From contig NZ_PNFD01000001.1 in the NCBI RefSeq assembly GCF_003254645.1, forward strand, positions 1,364,001 to 1,428,000: a stretch of DNA of 64,000 nt, in the 5' to 3' direction. Every line of letters starts with the position of its first letter. Position 1 is the first letter of the stretch. The notes under the pieces were generated by a model. That model saw only the letters and a program-made list of their open reading frames with translations. It searched no databases and was not told the origin of the DNA. Of the stretch, positions 26,265 to 34,933 are shown piece after piece. A program made the translations under genes and the position numbers. The stretch comes from Microbacterium suaedae. GTDB lineage: Bacteria; Actinomycetota; Actinomycetes; Actinomycetales; Microbacteriaceae.

Positions 26265-27010
26265 TTGTCGTCTCCTCCGGTCTCGGCGAGGGGGCGGCCC
26301 TCGATGTCGACGCCCCCGATGAACTCGTCGCCATCCACCCACCGGCGGGACCCGATCGCGACGACGCGGTCGACGAACAGACCGGGCGTGACGACATGCT
26401 CGGGGTCAATGGACCCGAGTTCGACCATGCGGTCGACCTGGACGATGCTCGTGGTGGCGGCCGTCGCCATGATGGGGCCGAAGTTGCGGGCGGTCTCGCG
26501 GTAGACGAGATTGCCCCAGCGGTCGGCGCGGTAGGCCGAGATGAGCGCGTAGTCGGCCGTGATCGGGTATTCAAGCGCGTACGTGCGCCCGCCGATCTCA
26601 CGGATCTCCTTGCCTTCGGCGAGCTGCGTGCCGACGCCCGTGGGCGTGAAGAAGCCGCCGATCCCCGCGCCGGCCGCGCGGATCCGCTCGGCGAGATTGC
26701 CCTGCGGCACGAGCTCGAGCTCGATCTTCCCGTCTCGGTAGAGGCCGTCGAACACCCACGAGTCGCTCTGGCGCGGGAACGAGCAGATGATCTTGCGCAC
26801 CTGCCCTGCGGCGAGGAGGGCGGCGAGGCCCGTGTCGCCGTTTCCGGCGTTGTTGTTCACGATCGTCAGGTCCTTCGCGCCCGTGGCGATGAGCGCGTCG
26901 ATGAGCTCGACGGGCTGCCCCGCGCGCCCGAACCCGCCGATCATGACGGTCGCCCCGTCTTCGATCCCCGCCACGGCATCCTCGACGCTCGCGACTGTCT
27001 TGTCGATCAT
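26261..27010 (-). CDS. 3-oxoacid (3-oxoadipate) CoA-transferase, alpha subunit
   Basis: 249 residues. GGFGRAGQP near residue 24 is the glycine-rich CoA-binding segment, and the FFTPTGVGTQLAEGKE and YRADRWGNLVYR blocks are characteristic of SCOT alpha/PcaI. It is the first gene of a three-gene operon with beta subunit and thiolase. The double 15-bp operator at 27028-27061 lies directly upstream. Confidence 0.88.
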   Translation of the reverse strand: MIDKTVASVEDAVAGIEDGATVMIGGFGRAGQPVELIDALIATGAKDLTIVNNNAGNGDTGLAALLAAGQVRKIICSFPRQSDSWVFDGLYRDGKIELELVPQGNLAERIRAAGAGIGGFFTPTGVGTQLAEGKEIREIGGRTYALEYPITADYALISAYRADRWGNLVYRETARNFGPIMATAATTSIVQVDRMVELGSIDPEHVVTPGLFVDRVVAIGSRRWVDGDEFIGGVDIEGRPLAETGGDDK

Positions 27011-27027
27011 CCGGCCTCCTCGCTGAT

Positions 27028-27061
27028 GTTCGCTCTGCGAACAGACGTTCGCTCTGCGTAT
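27028..27061. promoter_or_regulatory. Tandem operator upstream of the CoA-transferase/thiolase operon
   Basis: GTTCGCTCTGCGAAC (27028-27042) is a perfect palindrome with a 3-bp centre; 19 bp along, GTTCGCTCTGCGTAT (27047-27061) repeats it with two changes. It starts 18 bp before the alpha-subunit gene. IclR-type regulators commonly bind such repeated 15-bp units, so the PcaR-like protein encoded at 23551-24321 is the natural candidate. Confidence 0.6.
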
Positions 27062-27201
27062 GCATGTTAGCGGATCTGATGCGGTTGCGGAAGGGTCGTC
27101 GGCAAAGCGTTCGAATGCCGCGGATCGCGCTTCTTGGCCCGATCTGCGGCGTCCGGCGGAGCGTCCGCGGAAGCACCTCTCACCCGCGTAGCGTGGACAG
27201 C

Positions 27202-27618
27202 ATGAGTCACTACTCCACCGCTGAACTCGGCCCCGTCGACACCTGGAACGCCCTCGAAGGGCCCCACGGCATGAACGGAAAGCTGTTCCTCGAAGGACCG
27301 CTCAGATCAGAGAACGTCGGGATGAGCGTCAACGGACTGGCCCCGGGCGGCAGCTCGCCGTTCTGGCACCTCCACGCCCAGCTCGAAGAGGTCTACGTCT
27401 TCCTCGGCGGCGAGGGGAAGATGGCGCTCGGCGACGACGTCATCGAGGTGAAGGCGGGATCGACGGTGCGCGTCGCACCGAAGACCATGATGGCAGTGCA
27501 CGCGAACGCCGACAGCTCGACCGACCTGCGCTTCGTGTGCGCCCGCGCAGGCGCCGCGAGCCTCCTCGACGTCGGCGACGACTCTGAGATCTCGCACGAC
27601 CCATTCCCCTGGAGCTGA
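27202..27618 (+). CDS. Small cupin-domain protein
   Basis: 138 residues from the ATG at 27202; the upstream 46 codons of open frame lack cupin features. A single cupin barrel is visible: PFWHLHAQLEEVYVFLGGEG gives the His-x-His and glutamate metal ligands of motif 1, and the later region around MMAVHANADSSTDLRF holds the motif 2 histidine. Single-domain cupins have many roles, so no substrate is proposed. It is alone on the plus strand between two leftward catabolic clusters. Confidence 0.7.
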   Translation: MSHYSTAELGPVDTWNALEGPHGMNGKLFLEGPLRSENVGMSVNGLAPGGSSPFWHLHAQLEEVYVFLGGEGKMALGDDVIEVKAGSTVRVAPKTMMAVHANADSSTDLRFVCARAGAASLLDVGDDSEISHDPFPWS

Positions 27619-27634
27619 GTCGGCACCTTCCCGG

Positions 27635-28507
27635 TCAGCCCGCGAAGTCGGGCACGGGCGCCCCAGCGACGCCGGCTTCCACCTCGTACACGCGTCCCGC
27701 GAGAGGCTCTGCCTCGACGTCGATGGTCTCCTGCGATGTCGTGACGAACAGGGTCGTGCCATCGGGCCCGCCGAACGCGCACGAGGTCGGGTTGCTGACG
27801 GGCAGCGCGATCCTGTCCTCGAGCGAGCCGTCGGGGCCGTAGCGGTGCACCGCGGATCCGCCCCAGATCGCGACCCACAGGCAGCCGTCGGCGTCGAGAG
27901 CGCAGCCGTCGGGAGCGCCGACGTCCGGCGGCACCGCGATGTGGGGACGGGACGCCCCGAACTCGCCCGTGACGGGGTCGAAGTCGTAGGCGCGGATCTC
28001 GCCGGTCGGGGTGTCGGTGTGGAGCGCCGTGCGGCCGTCGTCGAGCCACACGAGCCCGTTGGGGATGGACACGTTCTCGAGCGCGACGTGCACGCTGAGG
28101 TCGGGGTCGAGGCGGTAGAGGGTTCCGGCTCCGCGCCGCGCGTCGTACGCCATCGATCCCACGTACAGGCGCCCCGACGGGTCGCATGCGCCCTCGTTCA
28201 TGCGGATCGACGGATCGCCGAATACCGGGATCTCGCGCTCCAGCTTCAGCTCGTCGTCCAGCAGCCGAAATCCGCCCTGCACCGCGACGACGTACCCGCC
28301 CGCCCTCCGGGACCGGATGACGGCGGCGACGCCAGAGGCCATGTCGGTGCGCTCGACCGCGTCGCCGCGGAGGGTGATGAGATCGCCCGCGAGCATGTCG
28401 ACGTAGCGCAGCGCGCCCGCGCGCGGATCCCACCACGCACCCTCACCGTGGAAGACGTGCGGATCGCCGATCCAGCGACCGCCGCCCCGTAACCCTGAGC
28501 TGAACAT
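27635..28507 (-). CDS. SMP-30/gluconolactonase/LRE-family lactonase
   Basis: 290 residues from the ATG at 28507 (GGAG 9-12 bp upstream); the longer frame has no features. The six-bladed propeller shows the metal ligands expected: glutamate in HGEGAWW, asparagine in SIPNGLVWLDD and in VSNPTSCAF, aspartate in APDGCALDADGCLWVA. The family hydrolyses sugar lactones or related esters with a divalent metal. It sits at the downstream end of an aromatic-type operon, separated from it by a family B hairpin. Confidence 0.82.
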   Translation of the reverse strand: MFSSGLRGGGRWIGDPHVFHGEGAWWDPRAGALRYVDMLAGDLITLRGDAVERTDMASGVAAVIRSRRAGGYVVAVQGGFRLLDDELKLEREIPVFGDPSIRMNEGACDPSGRLYVGSMAYDARRGAGTLYRLDPDLSVHVALENVSIPNGLVWLDDGRTALHTDTPTGEIRAYDFDPVTGEFGASRPHIAVPPDVGAPDGCALDADGCLWVAIWGGSAVHRYGPDGSLEDRIALPVSNPTSCAFGGPDGTTLFVTTSQETIDVEAEPLAGRVYEVEAGVAGAPVPDFAG

Positions 28508-28574
28508 CCCTGCTCCCCCTCCGTCGCGTCCCGCCGTCACGCTCCGACCGAGCGTAACGGAGCACCCGCCGCGC

Positions 28575-28640
28575 TCGCGGGTGCGGAATGGCCGATCCCC
28601 GCGCACGAAGCGACCACACCGCACCCGCGAGGGGTGCGCC
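28575..28640. repeat. Intergenic hairpin element, family B copy 1
   Basis: CTCGCGGGTGCGG (28574-28586) and CCGCACCCGCGAG (28619-28631) are perfect 13-bp arms. The 66-bp unit matches 36273-36338 at about 80 percent of positions in the same orientation, including the loop sequence CGACCACA. It lies between an SMP-30 gene and a FAH-family gene, both read leftwards. Confidence 0.75.
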
Positions 28641-28664
28641 CGGCCGCCTCCCGCGGTACGGGGC

Positions 28665-29615
28665 TCAGCGGCGGCGGGTTCGCAGCCTCGACCGCGCCGG
28701 GGGCAGCGGCGGCGCTGGGACAGGAGCCCCGACGGATCCCACCAGCTCGCCGATGCCCTCGACGACCATGCGCACCTCGTCGCCCTCTGCGAGAGGCGGC
28801 AGTTCGCTCCCCCGCCCCCACAGCTCCCCGAGGCATCCGCCGTTCCCGACGGTGCCCGATCCGAGCACATCACCCGGCACGATTCGCGACGCCCGCGAGG
28901 CGTAGGCCACGAGCTCCGCGAACGGCCAACCCATGTTCGACACGAGGTCCTCGCCGTAGCGCTCTCCGCCCACGAACACCTCGGCGCGCACGGCGAGGAA
29001 GCCCTCGTCGTCCTCGAACGGCGCGAGCTCGTCGGCGGTGACGATCCACGGGCCGAGGCTCGTCGCGAAGTCCTTGCCCTTGCAGGGGCCGAGCCGCACC
29101 TTCATCTCGCGGGCCTGCAGATCGCGCGCCGACCAGTCGTTCATGATCGTGTATCCGAAGATCGCCGCGTGTCCCTCCTCAACCGTGAGGTTCGTACCCG
29201 AGGCCCCGATCACGGCCGCGACCTCGAGCTCGAAGTCGAGGCGCTGCGTCTCGGGCGGCGTGATCGCCTCGCCCGGCCCGGCGATCGTGTGCGGGCTCGT
29301 GAAGTAGAACGTCGGCGCCTCGTACCACTCGTCCGCGACGTGGCTCTTCCCTTCGACGCCAGCGCTCACTCCCTCGACGTGCTCCTCGAACGCAACGAAG
29401 TCGCGCACCGACGGCGGATCCAGGGGAGCGCGGAGCGCCACGTCATCGAGCGCGGCGACGGGATCCCCGGCTCGCTCGCGCAGCTCGGCGAGCGCGCCGA
29501 GGCCCGCCGCGAGCACGTCTGCGACGGTCGCCCCCTCGGGAAACGGCACGACGCCCGCGTCCTCGATGAAGCCCTCCTCCCGACGCCCGTCGCGGATCCA
29601 GCGCCCGATCCTCAT
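28665..29615 (-). CDS. Fumarylacetoacetate hydrolase-family protein
   Basis: 316 residues from the ATG at 29615, overlapping the amidohydrolase stop (ATGA). The FAH fold motifs are present: LDFELEVAAVIGASG with the acidic metal ligands, YTIMNDWSARDLQ, GPCKGKDFATSLGPW and the C-terminal GSGTVGNGG. Members include fumarylacetoacetases, 2-keto-4-pentenoate hydratases and oxaloacetate decarboxylases. The KGKDFATSLGPW version leans to fumarylacetoacetase-like C-C hydrolases, suiting the final step of ring-cleavage product breakdown. Confidence 0.82.
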   Translation of the reverse strand: MRIGRWIRDGRREEGFIEDAGVVPFPEGATVADVLAAGLGALAELRERAGDPVAALDDVALRAPLDPPSVRDFVAFEEHVEGVSAGVEGKSHVADEWYEAPTFYFTSPHTIAGPGEAITPPETQRLDFELEVAAVIGASGTNLTVEEGHAAIFGYTIMNDWSARDLQAREMKVRLGPCKGKDFATSLGPWIVTADELAPFEDDEGFLAVRAEVFVGGERYGEDLVSNMGWPFAELVAYASRASRIVPGDVLGSGTVGNGGCLGELWGRGSELPPLAEGDEVRMVVEGIGELVGSVGAPVPAPPLPPARSRLRTRRR

Positions 29616-30634
29616 GCGCGCGCCCCGTCGGCGACCGTGAGCCCCGCGGCGAGCGCGTCCGCGTTGCCGGCGAGCACGGCCTCGATGGCGCCGGTCTCGA
29701 GCCCCGCGCCACGGACGAACGCGACGGGATCGTCGAGGCCCATGTCGAACGGGAAGTCGGATCCGAGGACGACGCGGTCGGCACCCGCGATGTCGACGAG
29801 GTCGCGCAGCCCGCGCTCGTCGTGCACGACGGTGTCGAACCACATCTTCGAGAGGTAGCTCGAGGGCGGCTCAGCGCAGCCGCGCGCCTCAGGGCGCACC
29901 CGCCACGCGCGATCGGAGCGCCCAATCGCCGTCGGCAGATACCCGCCGCCGTGCGCCGCGAGGATCCGCAGCCCGGGGTGCCGGTCGAGCACGCCGGCGA
30001 AGATGAGGTGCGAGATCGCGACAGCGTTCTCGGCGGGCTGACCCACCGTATTAGACAGGTAGAACCGGTCGAGGCGCTCGTCGAGCGAACAGCCGAAGGG
30101 ATGCAGGAACACAACGGCACCGGTCTCAGCGGCGCGCGCCCAGAACGGTTCGAGACGCGGATCCGACAGTTCGACGTCGTCCGCGAACGACGAGATCTCG
30201 ACGCCGATCAACCCGTGGCCGAGCGCGTCGTCGAGCAGCTCGACGGACCGCGACGGGTGCTGCAGGGGAATCGTGCCGAGCCCACGGAGCCGGTCCGGCG
30301 CCTCGGCGATGTGCGCGGCGACGAGTCGGTTCGCCTCGCGCGCCGCCCACGCCCCGAGCTCCTCGTCGGCCCACGGGTAGTAGTGGTTCGGCGACGGGCT
30401 CACCCACTGCACCGCGACACCCTGCTCATCCATGCGTGCCACGCGCGCGGAGGCGTCGGTGAGCAACGGGATGCGCTCGCCGACCATCTTCCCCGACGCC
30501 TCGAGGCTCGGCTCACCGTTGCGCACGCGCTCGAGCGCGGCCGCGGCGGCGACCCCGGCGGGATCCCGCCGCTCCACCTCCTGCTGCAGGCTCGGCATGA
30601 GCAGGTGGGCGTGAACATCGACGGGCCCGATCAT
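29612..30634 (-). CDS. Amidohydrolase family 2 protein (ACMSD-like decarboxylase)
   Basis: 340 residues from the ATG at 30634, which overlaps the monooxygenase stop. H8 and H10 (VDVHAH) are the first metal ligands, with histidines in FLHPFG and LAAHGGGYLP and the aspartate in GSDFPFDMG. These fit the ACMSD/gamma-resorcylate decarboxylase family, non-oxidative decarboxylases or hydratases of aromatic-derived acids. Its place between a flavin monooxygenase and a FAH hydrolase supports a role in aromatic breakdown. The substrate is not determinable. Confidence 0.82.
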   Translation of the reverse strand: MIGPVDVHAHLLMPSLQQEVERRDPAGVAAAAALERVRNGEPSLEASGKMVGERIPLLTDASARVARMDEQGVAVQWVSPSPNHYYPWADEELGAWAAREANRLVAAHIAEAPDRLRGLGTIPLQHPSRSVELLDDALGHGLIGVEISSFADDVELSDPRLEPFWARAAETGAVVFLHPFGCSLDERLDRFYLSNTVGQPAENAVAISHLIFAGVLDRHPGLRILAAHGGGYLPTAIGRSDRAWRVRPEARGCAEPPSSYLSKMWFDTVVHDERGLRDLVDIAGADRVVLGSDFPFDMGLDDPVAFVRGAGLETGAIEAVLAGNADALAAGLTVADGARA

Positions 30635-31764
30635 GCGGGTTCCGCCATCTTCTGCGCGATACCGAAGATGAGGCCGGGCGCGTCCGCCTCGCGGTTGTGT
30701 TCGAGCTGCCACTGTCCCAGCTGCACCGATGCTTCGACGACGGCCGTCGCACGCTCGACGCGGCGGGAGTGGAAGGCATCCCACAGCTCCTGATCGACGG
30801 CGCCACGAGCGAGCAGCAGCTCGGCGAGCACGAGTCCGTCTTCCATCGCCTGGGCGGCTCCCTGGGCGATCGTGGGCGGGCAACTGTGCGCAGCGTCGCC
30901 GATCACCACGGTGCGCCCGCGGTTCCAGGACCCGTCGATGACGTGCGCGGTGAACCAGGTGTAGTTGATGCGGCTGGTCTCGTCGAGGCTGTCGCGCACC
31001 TCGGCCCAGGGGCCCCCGTAGGCGGCCGCGAGACCCTTCATGATCGTCACGGCGTCGGCCGGTGAGACGCCGAAGCGGTCCTGCGCGTCCTCGACGAGGA
31101 AGGCGTACATCGAGTCGTCCCCCGTCGGCGTGTAGCCAGCGATGTAGACGGGCCCGCCGTAGTAGAGCTGCGTCTGCGTGACCTCGGCCGGCCGCGGCAC
31201 GAACGCACGCCAGATGCCCATCCCGGTGTGCTCCGGCTGGGTCTTGATGCCGATGAGCTCGCGCACGGTCGAGTGCAGGCCGTCCGCGCCGACGAGCAGG
31301 TCGAATTCGCCGACCGGCGCGCCGCCGACGTCGACGCGCACGCCCGTGTCCGTCTCCTGCACGCCCGTCACCTTGGATCCGAAGTGGATCCGTACGCCGA
31401 GCGACACGGCGCGCTCCGCGAGGATCCGCGCCAGATCGGGCCGGTACATGCCCATGCCGGCGGGGAAGTCGGGGCCTCCCGTCTTCACCTCGGGCAGCTC
31501 GGCGACGACGGCGGCCTGCGGGCCGGGCGCTCGCAGGGTCAGCCCTTCGAAGGCGTAGCCGAGGGCGGAGGCCTCGTCCCACACACCGAGCGCGGCGAGG
31601 GAGCGCAGGGCGTTGCCCTGGAGGGTGATTCCGGATCCGAGCGCGGGCAGCTCCGACTTCAGCTCGTAGACGTCGACCTCGACGCCCGCCTCGGCAAGCG
31701 GGATCGCTACGGCCATGCTCGCGGCACCGCATCCCGCGATCGCAACCTTCTTCACAGCAGTCAT
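30631..31764 (-). CDS. FAD-dependent aromatic monooxygenase (salicylate/3-hydroxybenzoate hydroxylase-like)
   Basis: 377 residues. The N-terminal nucleotide loop is GCGAAS, with serine where the third glycine usually stands; the acidic strand end (DVYELKSEL), the DG motif (LLVGADGLHSTVRE) and the GD motif (VVIGDAAHSCPP) are intact. This order defines group A flavoprotein hydroxylases, which use NAD(P)H and O2 to hydroxylate phenolic rings. It overlaps the amidohydrolase gene, so the two are translated together. Confidence 0.84.
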   Translation of the reverse strand: MTAVKKVAIAGCGAASMAVAIPLAEAGVEVDVYELKSELPALGSGITLQGNALRSLAALGVWDEASALGYAFEGLTLRAPGPQAAVVAELPEVKTGGPDFPAGMGMYRPDLARILAERAVSLGVRIHFGSKVTGVQETDTGVRVDVGGAPVGEFDLLVGADGLHSTVRELIGIKTQPEHTGMGIWRAFVPRPAEVTQTQLYYGGPVYIAGYTPTGDDSMYAFLVEDAQDRFGVSPADAVTIMKGLAAAYGGPWAEVRDSLDETSRINYTWFTAHVIDGSWNRGRTVVIGDAAHSCPPTIAQGAAQAMEDGLVLAELLLARGAVDQELWDAFHSRRVERATAVVEASVQLGQWQLEHNREADAPGLIFGIAQKMAEPA

Positions 31765-31798
31765 GAGAGAACCTCCTCGTTCTCGGGCTTCTTCGGAT

Positions 31799-32785
31799 CT
31801 ACAGGATCGCGAGTGGGTTGAGGGGGGATCCGACGGCGCCCGTGATCGGCAGGGGCGGCGCGACGAGCAGGAACTCCCAGCTGCCTCGCTCGATGCACGC
31901 CTCGGCGAGCTCGTCGAGGTTCCACATTTCGCCGATTGTGAGCCCCATGTTGGGGATCACGACCTGGTGCAGCGGTTGGAAGCTCGGCACGTCGAACTCG
32001 TTCGGGCGCACCTCGAAGCCCCAGGTGTCGGTGGCGATGGCGGCGATCTCGGTGCGGTGCAGCCAGCCGGCCGTCGTGAGCGACAGGCCGGGCGCCGCGC
32101 CGCCCGCGTACTCGTTCCAGCCCTCGCGTCGGGCCCGCGTGTAGCGCCCCGTGCGCACGACGAGGATGTCTCCGCGGCGCACGTCGACGCCCTGGGCCTC
32201 GGCGCAGTCATCGAGCTCGGCGGCCGAGATCGCGTAGCCGTCGTCGAGCTCGCCGTCCGCGAGGTGGCGTCCGAGATCGAGCAGCACGCCGCGTCCCGCG
32301 ATCGCAGACGACGCGTGCTCGATCCCCGTGACGAGGTCGCCGTCACTCGTGACGACGTCGCCCGCGCGGCGGCCGTTCCATGCGACCCCGTGGTCGAAGA
32401 TGTGTCCCAGACCGTCCCACTGCGTCGAGCACTGCAACGGCATCGCGATCACATCGTCGGCTCCGCCGATGCCGTGCGGGAAGCCCTGGCTGCCCCGCTC
32501 GGCATCGGTGCCGGTGTCGGTCATCGTGTGCACGGGGTTCGTGCGGCGACGCCACCCCTTCTGCGGCCCATCGGTGTCGAACGCCTGCGCGAGCGAGACG
32601 GTGCGGCCCGTGCGCACGAGCCCGGCCGCTGCAACGCGATCCGCCTCGGAGATGAGATTGAGCGTGCCGAGCCGGTCGTCGTCGCCCCACCGCCCCCAGT
32701 TGCGGAACGCCTCGGCGCGAGAGCGGATCTCGCCCTCGGGATCCGCGCGGTCGATATCGGCGGGATTCTCGGATGGCGCCGTCAT
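31799..32785 (-). CDS. Cyclase-family protein (kynurenine formamidase-like fold)
   Basis: 328 residues from the ATG at 32785, which overlaps the preceding gene by ATGA; the frame upstream is a shadow. The Mn-binding signature of the family appears as LQCSTQWDGLGHIFDHG, the variant in which a tryptophan and aspartate precede the GH histidine. Relatives include arylformamidases, isatin hydrolases and enzymes of unknown use in aromatic operons. Its stop lies 34 bp before the monooxygenase start. Confidence 0.78.
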   Translation of the reverse strand: MTAPSENPADIDRADPEGEIRSRAEAFRNWGRWGDDDRLGTLNLISEADRVAAAGLVRTGRTVSLAQAFDTDGPQKGWRRRTNPVHTMTDTGTDAERGSQGFPHGIGGADDVIAMPLQCSTQWDGLGHIFDHGVAWNGRRAGDVVTSDGDLVTGIEHASSAIAGRGVLLDLGRHLADGELDDGYAISAAELDDCAEAQGVDVRRGDILVVRTGRYTRARREGWNEYAGGAAPGLSLTTAGWLHRTEIAAIATDTWGFEVRPNEFDVPSFQPLHQVVIPNMGLTIGEMWNLDELAEACIERGSWEFLLVAPPLPITGAVGSPLNPLAIL

Positions 32786-33750
32786 GATGCCTCCGCGACG
32801 CATCGGACGACCTGCGTCCCGAGGCCGGCGATGGATCCCGTCATGACGTCGCCATCACGGAGGAACCTCTTCCAGTGCTGGCCGTTTCCGGCGGGGCTGC
32901 CCGTGAGCAGGAGATCCCCCGGCAGAAGCGGCATCGTCTGGCTGGCCGCGGACACGAGGGCGGGAACGTCGAAAAGGAGGTCGGACGTCGACGAGTCCTG
33001 CATCGTGTCGCCGTTGAGGTCGAGCCGCACGCGTGCATCCGCCTCGTCGACGAGCTGTCCGGGCACGAGGAACGGCCCCGTCGGCAGGAATCCCGGCGCG
33101 TTCTTGGCCCGGTACCAGTCGGTGCCGATCTCCTTCATGTCCTTCCGGAACACGAGGTCGCGCGTCGTGACGTCGTTGACGATCGTGTAGCCCACGACAT
33201 GGCCGAGCGCCTCGTCGCGCGAGACGCGGAACGCCTCGCGGCCGATGACGACGGCGAGCTCGAGCTCCCAGTCGTGCACCTCGCTGTAGGCCGGCAGCGC
33301 GAGGGGCACGTCGTCGCCGACGACGCACGCCGGCAGTCCGATGAAGAAGTAGGGCTCGCCATTCGCGGCGCGGTCGTCCATCATCTGGGCGGCGAAGGCG
33401 CGCGCCTCGTCGGGCGTGCGATCGCTACTGTTCGTGAGACCCGCCGCGACGAGCTCGATGACGTGCTGGCGGTAGTTGGCACCGGTCTGCAGCACCTGGC
33501 GCGGCTCCACCGGTGCCGTCAGGACGACGTCGTCGAGCGGACGCCACGGCCCATCCGCGTCGACGAGGCCCGCGAGGCGCTCCCACGCGGGATCCCCCTG
33601 CGCGAGGAAGGCGTTGAGATCGGCGGCGCCGAGCTCGTCGGGGCCAATCGGACGGATGCGTTCGCCCGCCGCGAGGCCGAGGCGGACGGCGTCGCCGTCG
33701 CGGAAGCGCGCGAGGGCGAATCGGTTGTCGAGTGTGTGGTGTGACGTCAT
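32782..33750 (-). CDS. FAH-family hydrolase/hydratase-isomerase
   Basis: 322 residues. The FAH core shows DWELELAVVIGREAF, YTIVNDVTTRDLVFRKD and the GSPAGNG block near the C-terminus, with acidic residues for a divalent metal. It is a second, distinct member beside 28665-29615. The more complete N-terminal half resembles 2-hydroxyhepta-2,4-diene-dioate isomerase or acylpyruvase relatives. It is second in the operon after the extradiol dioxygenase, 72 bp downstream of it, which suits hydrolysis or isomerisation of a ring-fission product. Confidence 0.82.
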   Translation of the reverse strand: MTSHHTLDNRFALARFRDGDAVRLGLAAGERIRPIGPDELGAADLNAFLAQGDPAWERLAGLVDADGPWRPLDDVVLTAPVEPRQVLQTGANYRQHVIELVAAGLTNSSDRTPDEARAFAAQMMDDRAANGEPYFFIGLPACVVGDDVPLALPAYSEVHDWELELAVVIGREAFRVSRDEALGHVVGYTIVNDVTTRDLVFRKDMKEIGTDWYRAKNAPGFLPTGPFLVPGQLVDEADARVRLDLNGDTMQDSSTSDLLFDVPALVSAASQTMPLLPGDLLLTGSPAGNGQHWKRFLRDGDVMTGSIAGLGTQVVRCVAEAS

Positions 33751-33822
33751 CGTCGGGTCCTCATCGAGTCTGGGCGGAACGGGATGGGCCGCGACCGCAC
33801 AGGGCGGTCGCGGCCGAGCCCG

Positions 33823-34839
33823 TCAGCCGCGTCCCTCCACGGCATACGGGTTGAGCAGCGCGTCCTTGATGTCGTCGGGCACGCCCTCCTCTGTCGCGCT
33901 CGGTCCGTCGGCGGGCGGGAACGACTCCGTCATCGACATCGGCATGGTGCCGTTGCGATAGAAGTTGTTGGATCCCTGGGACGGCTTCCACGTGTTCGGC
34001 TCCCAGTCGGGCACGTAGTTGCGGTATCCGCCCGTGTTGAGCTCGATGCGCAGGCTCGACGGCTCGCGGTAGTAGAGGAAGTTCTGCTCGCCGATGCCGT
34101 GGATCGACGGGCCGTACTCGATGTCGGTGCCGTTCTCCATGAGCACGTCGGCCGCGATGAGCAGCTCCTCGCGGGTGTCGACCCAGAACGCGAAGTGGTT
34201 CACGCGTCCGTCGCGGGTGGATCCGTCGAGGACGACGCCGAGGTCGTGCGACTTCTCATTCGTCGTGAGCACCGAGAACACCGAGATGGGGGCCTCGTCG
34301 AGCACCGTGCGGGCCATGTGCCGGAATCCGAGGACCCGGGTGTACCACTCGCAGAACGCGTCGACGTCGCGGGCCGCGATCGTGACGTGGTCGAGCTGTC
34401 GCGGGGCGCCGGCGTGCGACGAGCGACGCTGCGGGCGGTCGGGGTAGATCGACGCGAGGTCGGATCCGCTCTGGAAGTGCTCGACGTCCCAGTGCAGCGT
34501 CATGGGGTGGCCCTGCGGGCCGACGAAGCGGTAGGCGCGGCCGATCGCGTGCCCGTCGCTCCACTCGCCCTCGACGCCCTCGGCCTCGAGACGCTTCACC
34601 GCCTCGTCGAGCGCCTCCGGGCTCGTGGTGCGCCATCCGGCCGTGTGGAGCGCGGGTTCGTCACCCGGCAGCACGACGAGGCTGTAGCGGTAGTAGTCGC
34701 CCCAGCAGCGGAGGTAGACGGCGCCGTCGATGCGGTCCGTCACCTGCATGCCGACCTGTTCCTCGTAGAACTTCACGGAGGCCTCGACATCGGGCGTCGT
34801 CACCGCGACATAGGACAGGTGCGAAAGCAGTTTGATCAT
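33823..34839 (-). CDS. Extradiol ring-cleavage dioxygenase (VOC, catechol 2,3-dioxygenase type)
   Basis: 338 residues from the ATG at 34839, with AAGGGA upstream. Two vicinal-oxygen-chelate domains are seen; the second carries the iron ligands His (LDHVTIAARD), His (VNHFAFWVD) and Glu (SLRIELNTGG). The catalytic residues around YREPSSLRIELN are those of type I extradiol enzymes, which split catechols next to the hydroxyls using Fe(II) and O2. It leads the ring-cleavage operon, being preceded on this strand only by the MFS gene 94 bp away. Confidence 0.87.
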   Translation of the reverse strand: MIKLLSHLSYVAVTTPDVEASVKFYEEQVGMQVTDRIDGAVYLRCWGDYYRYSLVVLPGDEPALHTAGWRTTSPEALDEAVKRLEAEGVEGEWSDGHAIGRAYRFVGPQGHPMTLHWDVEHFQSGSDLASIYPDRPQRRSSHAGAPRQLDHVTIAARDVDAFCEWYTRVLGFRHMARTVLDEAPISVFSVLTTNEKSHDLGVVLDGSTRDGRVNHFAFWVDTREELLIAADVLMENGTDIEYGPSIHGIGEQNFLYYREPSSLRIELNTGGYRNYVPDWEPNTWKPSQGSNNFYRNGTMPMSMTESFPPADGPSATEEGVPDDIKDALLNPYAVEGRG

Positions 34840-34933
34840 CTTCGATCCCTTCTTCGGGTAGGTCTTGTTCCACTCTCGCCGCCGCGAGCACATCAGGGAA
34901 GCCGAATATCTGGATCCCGGGAATCACTGTTGT

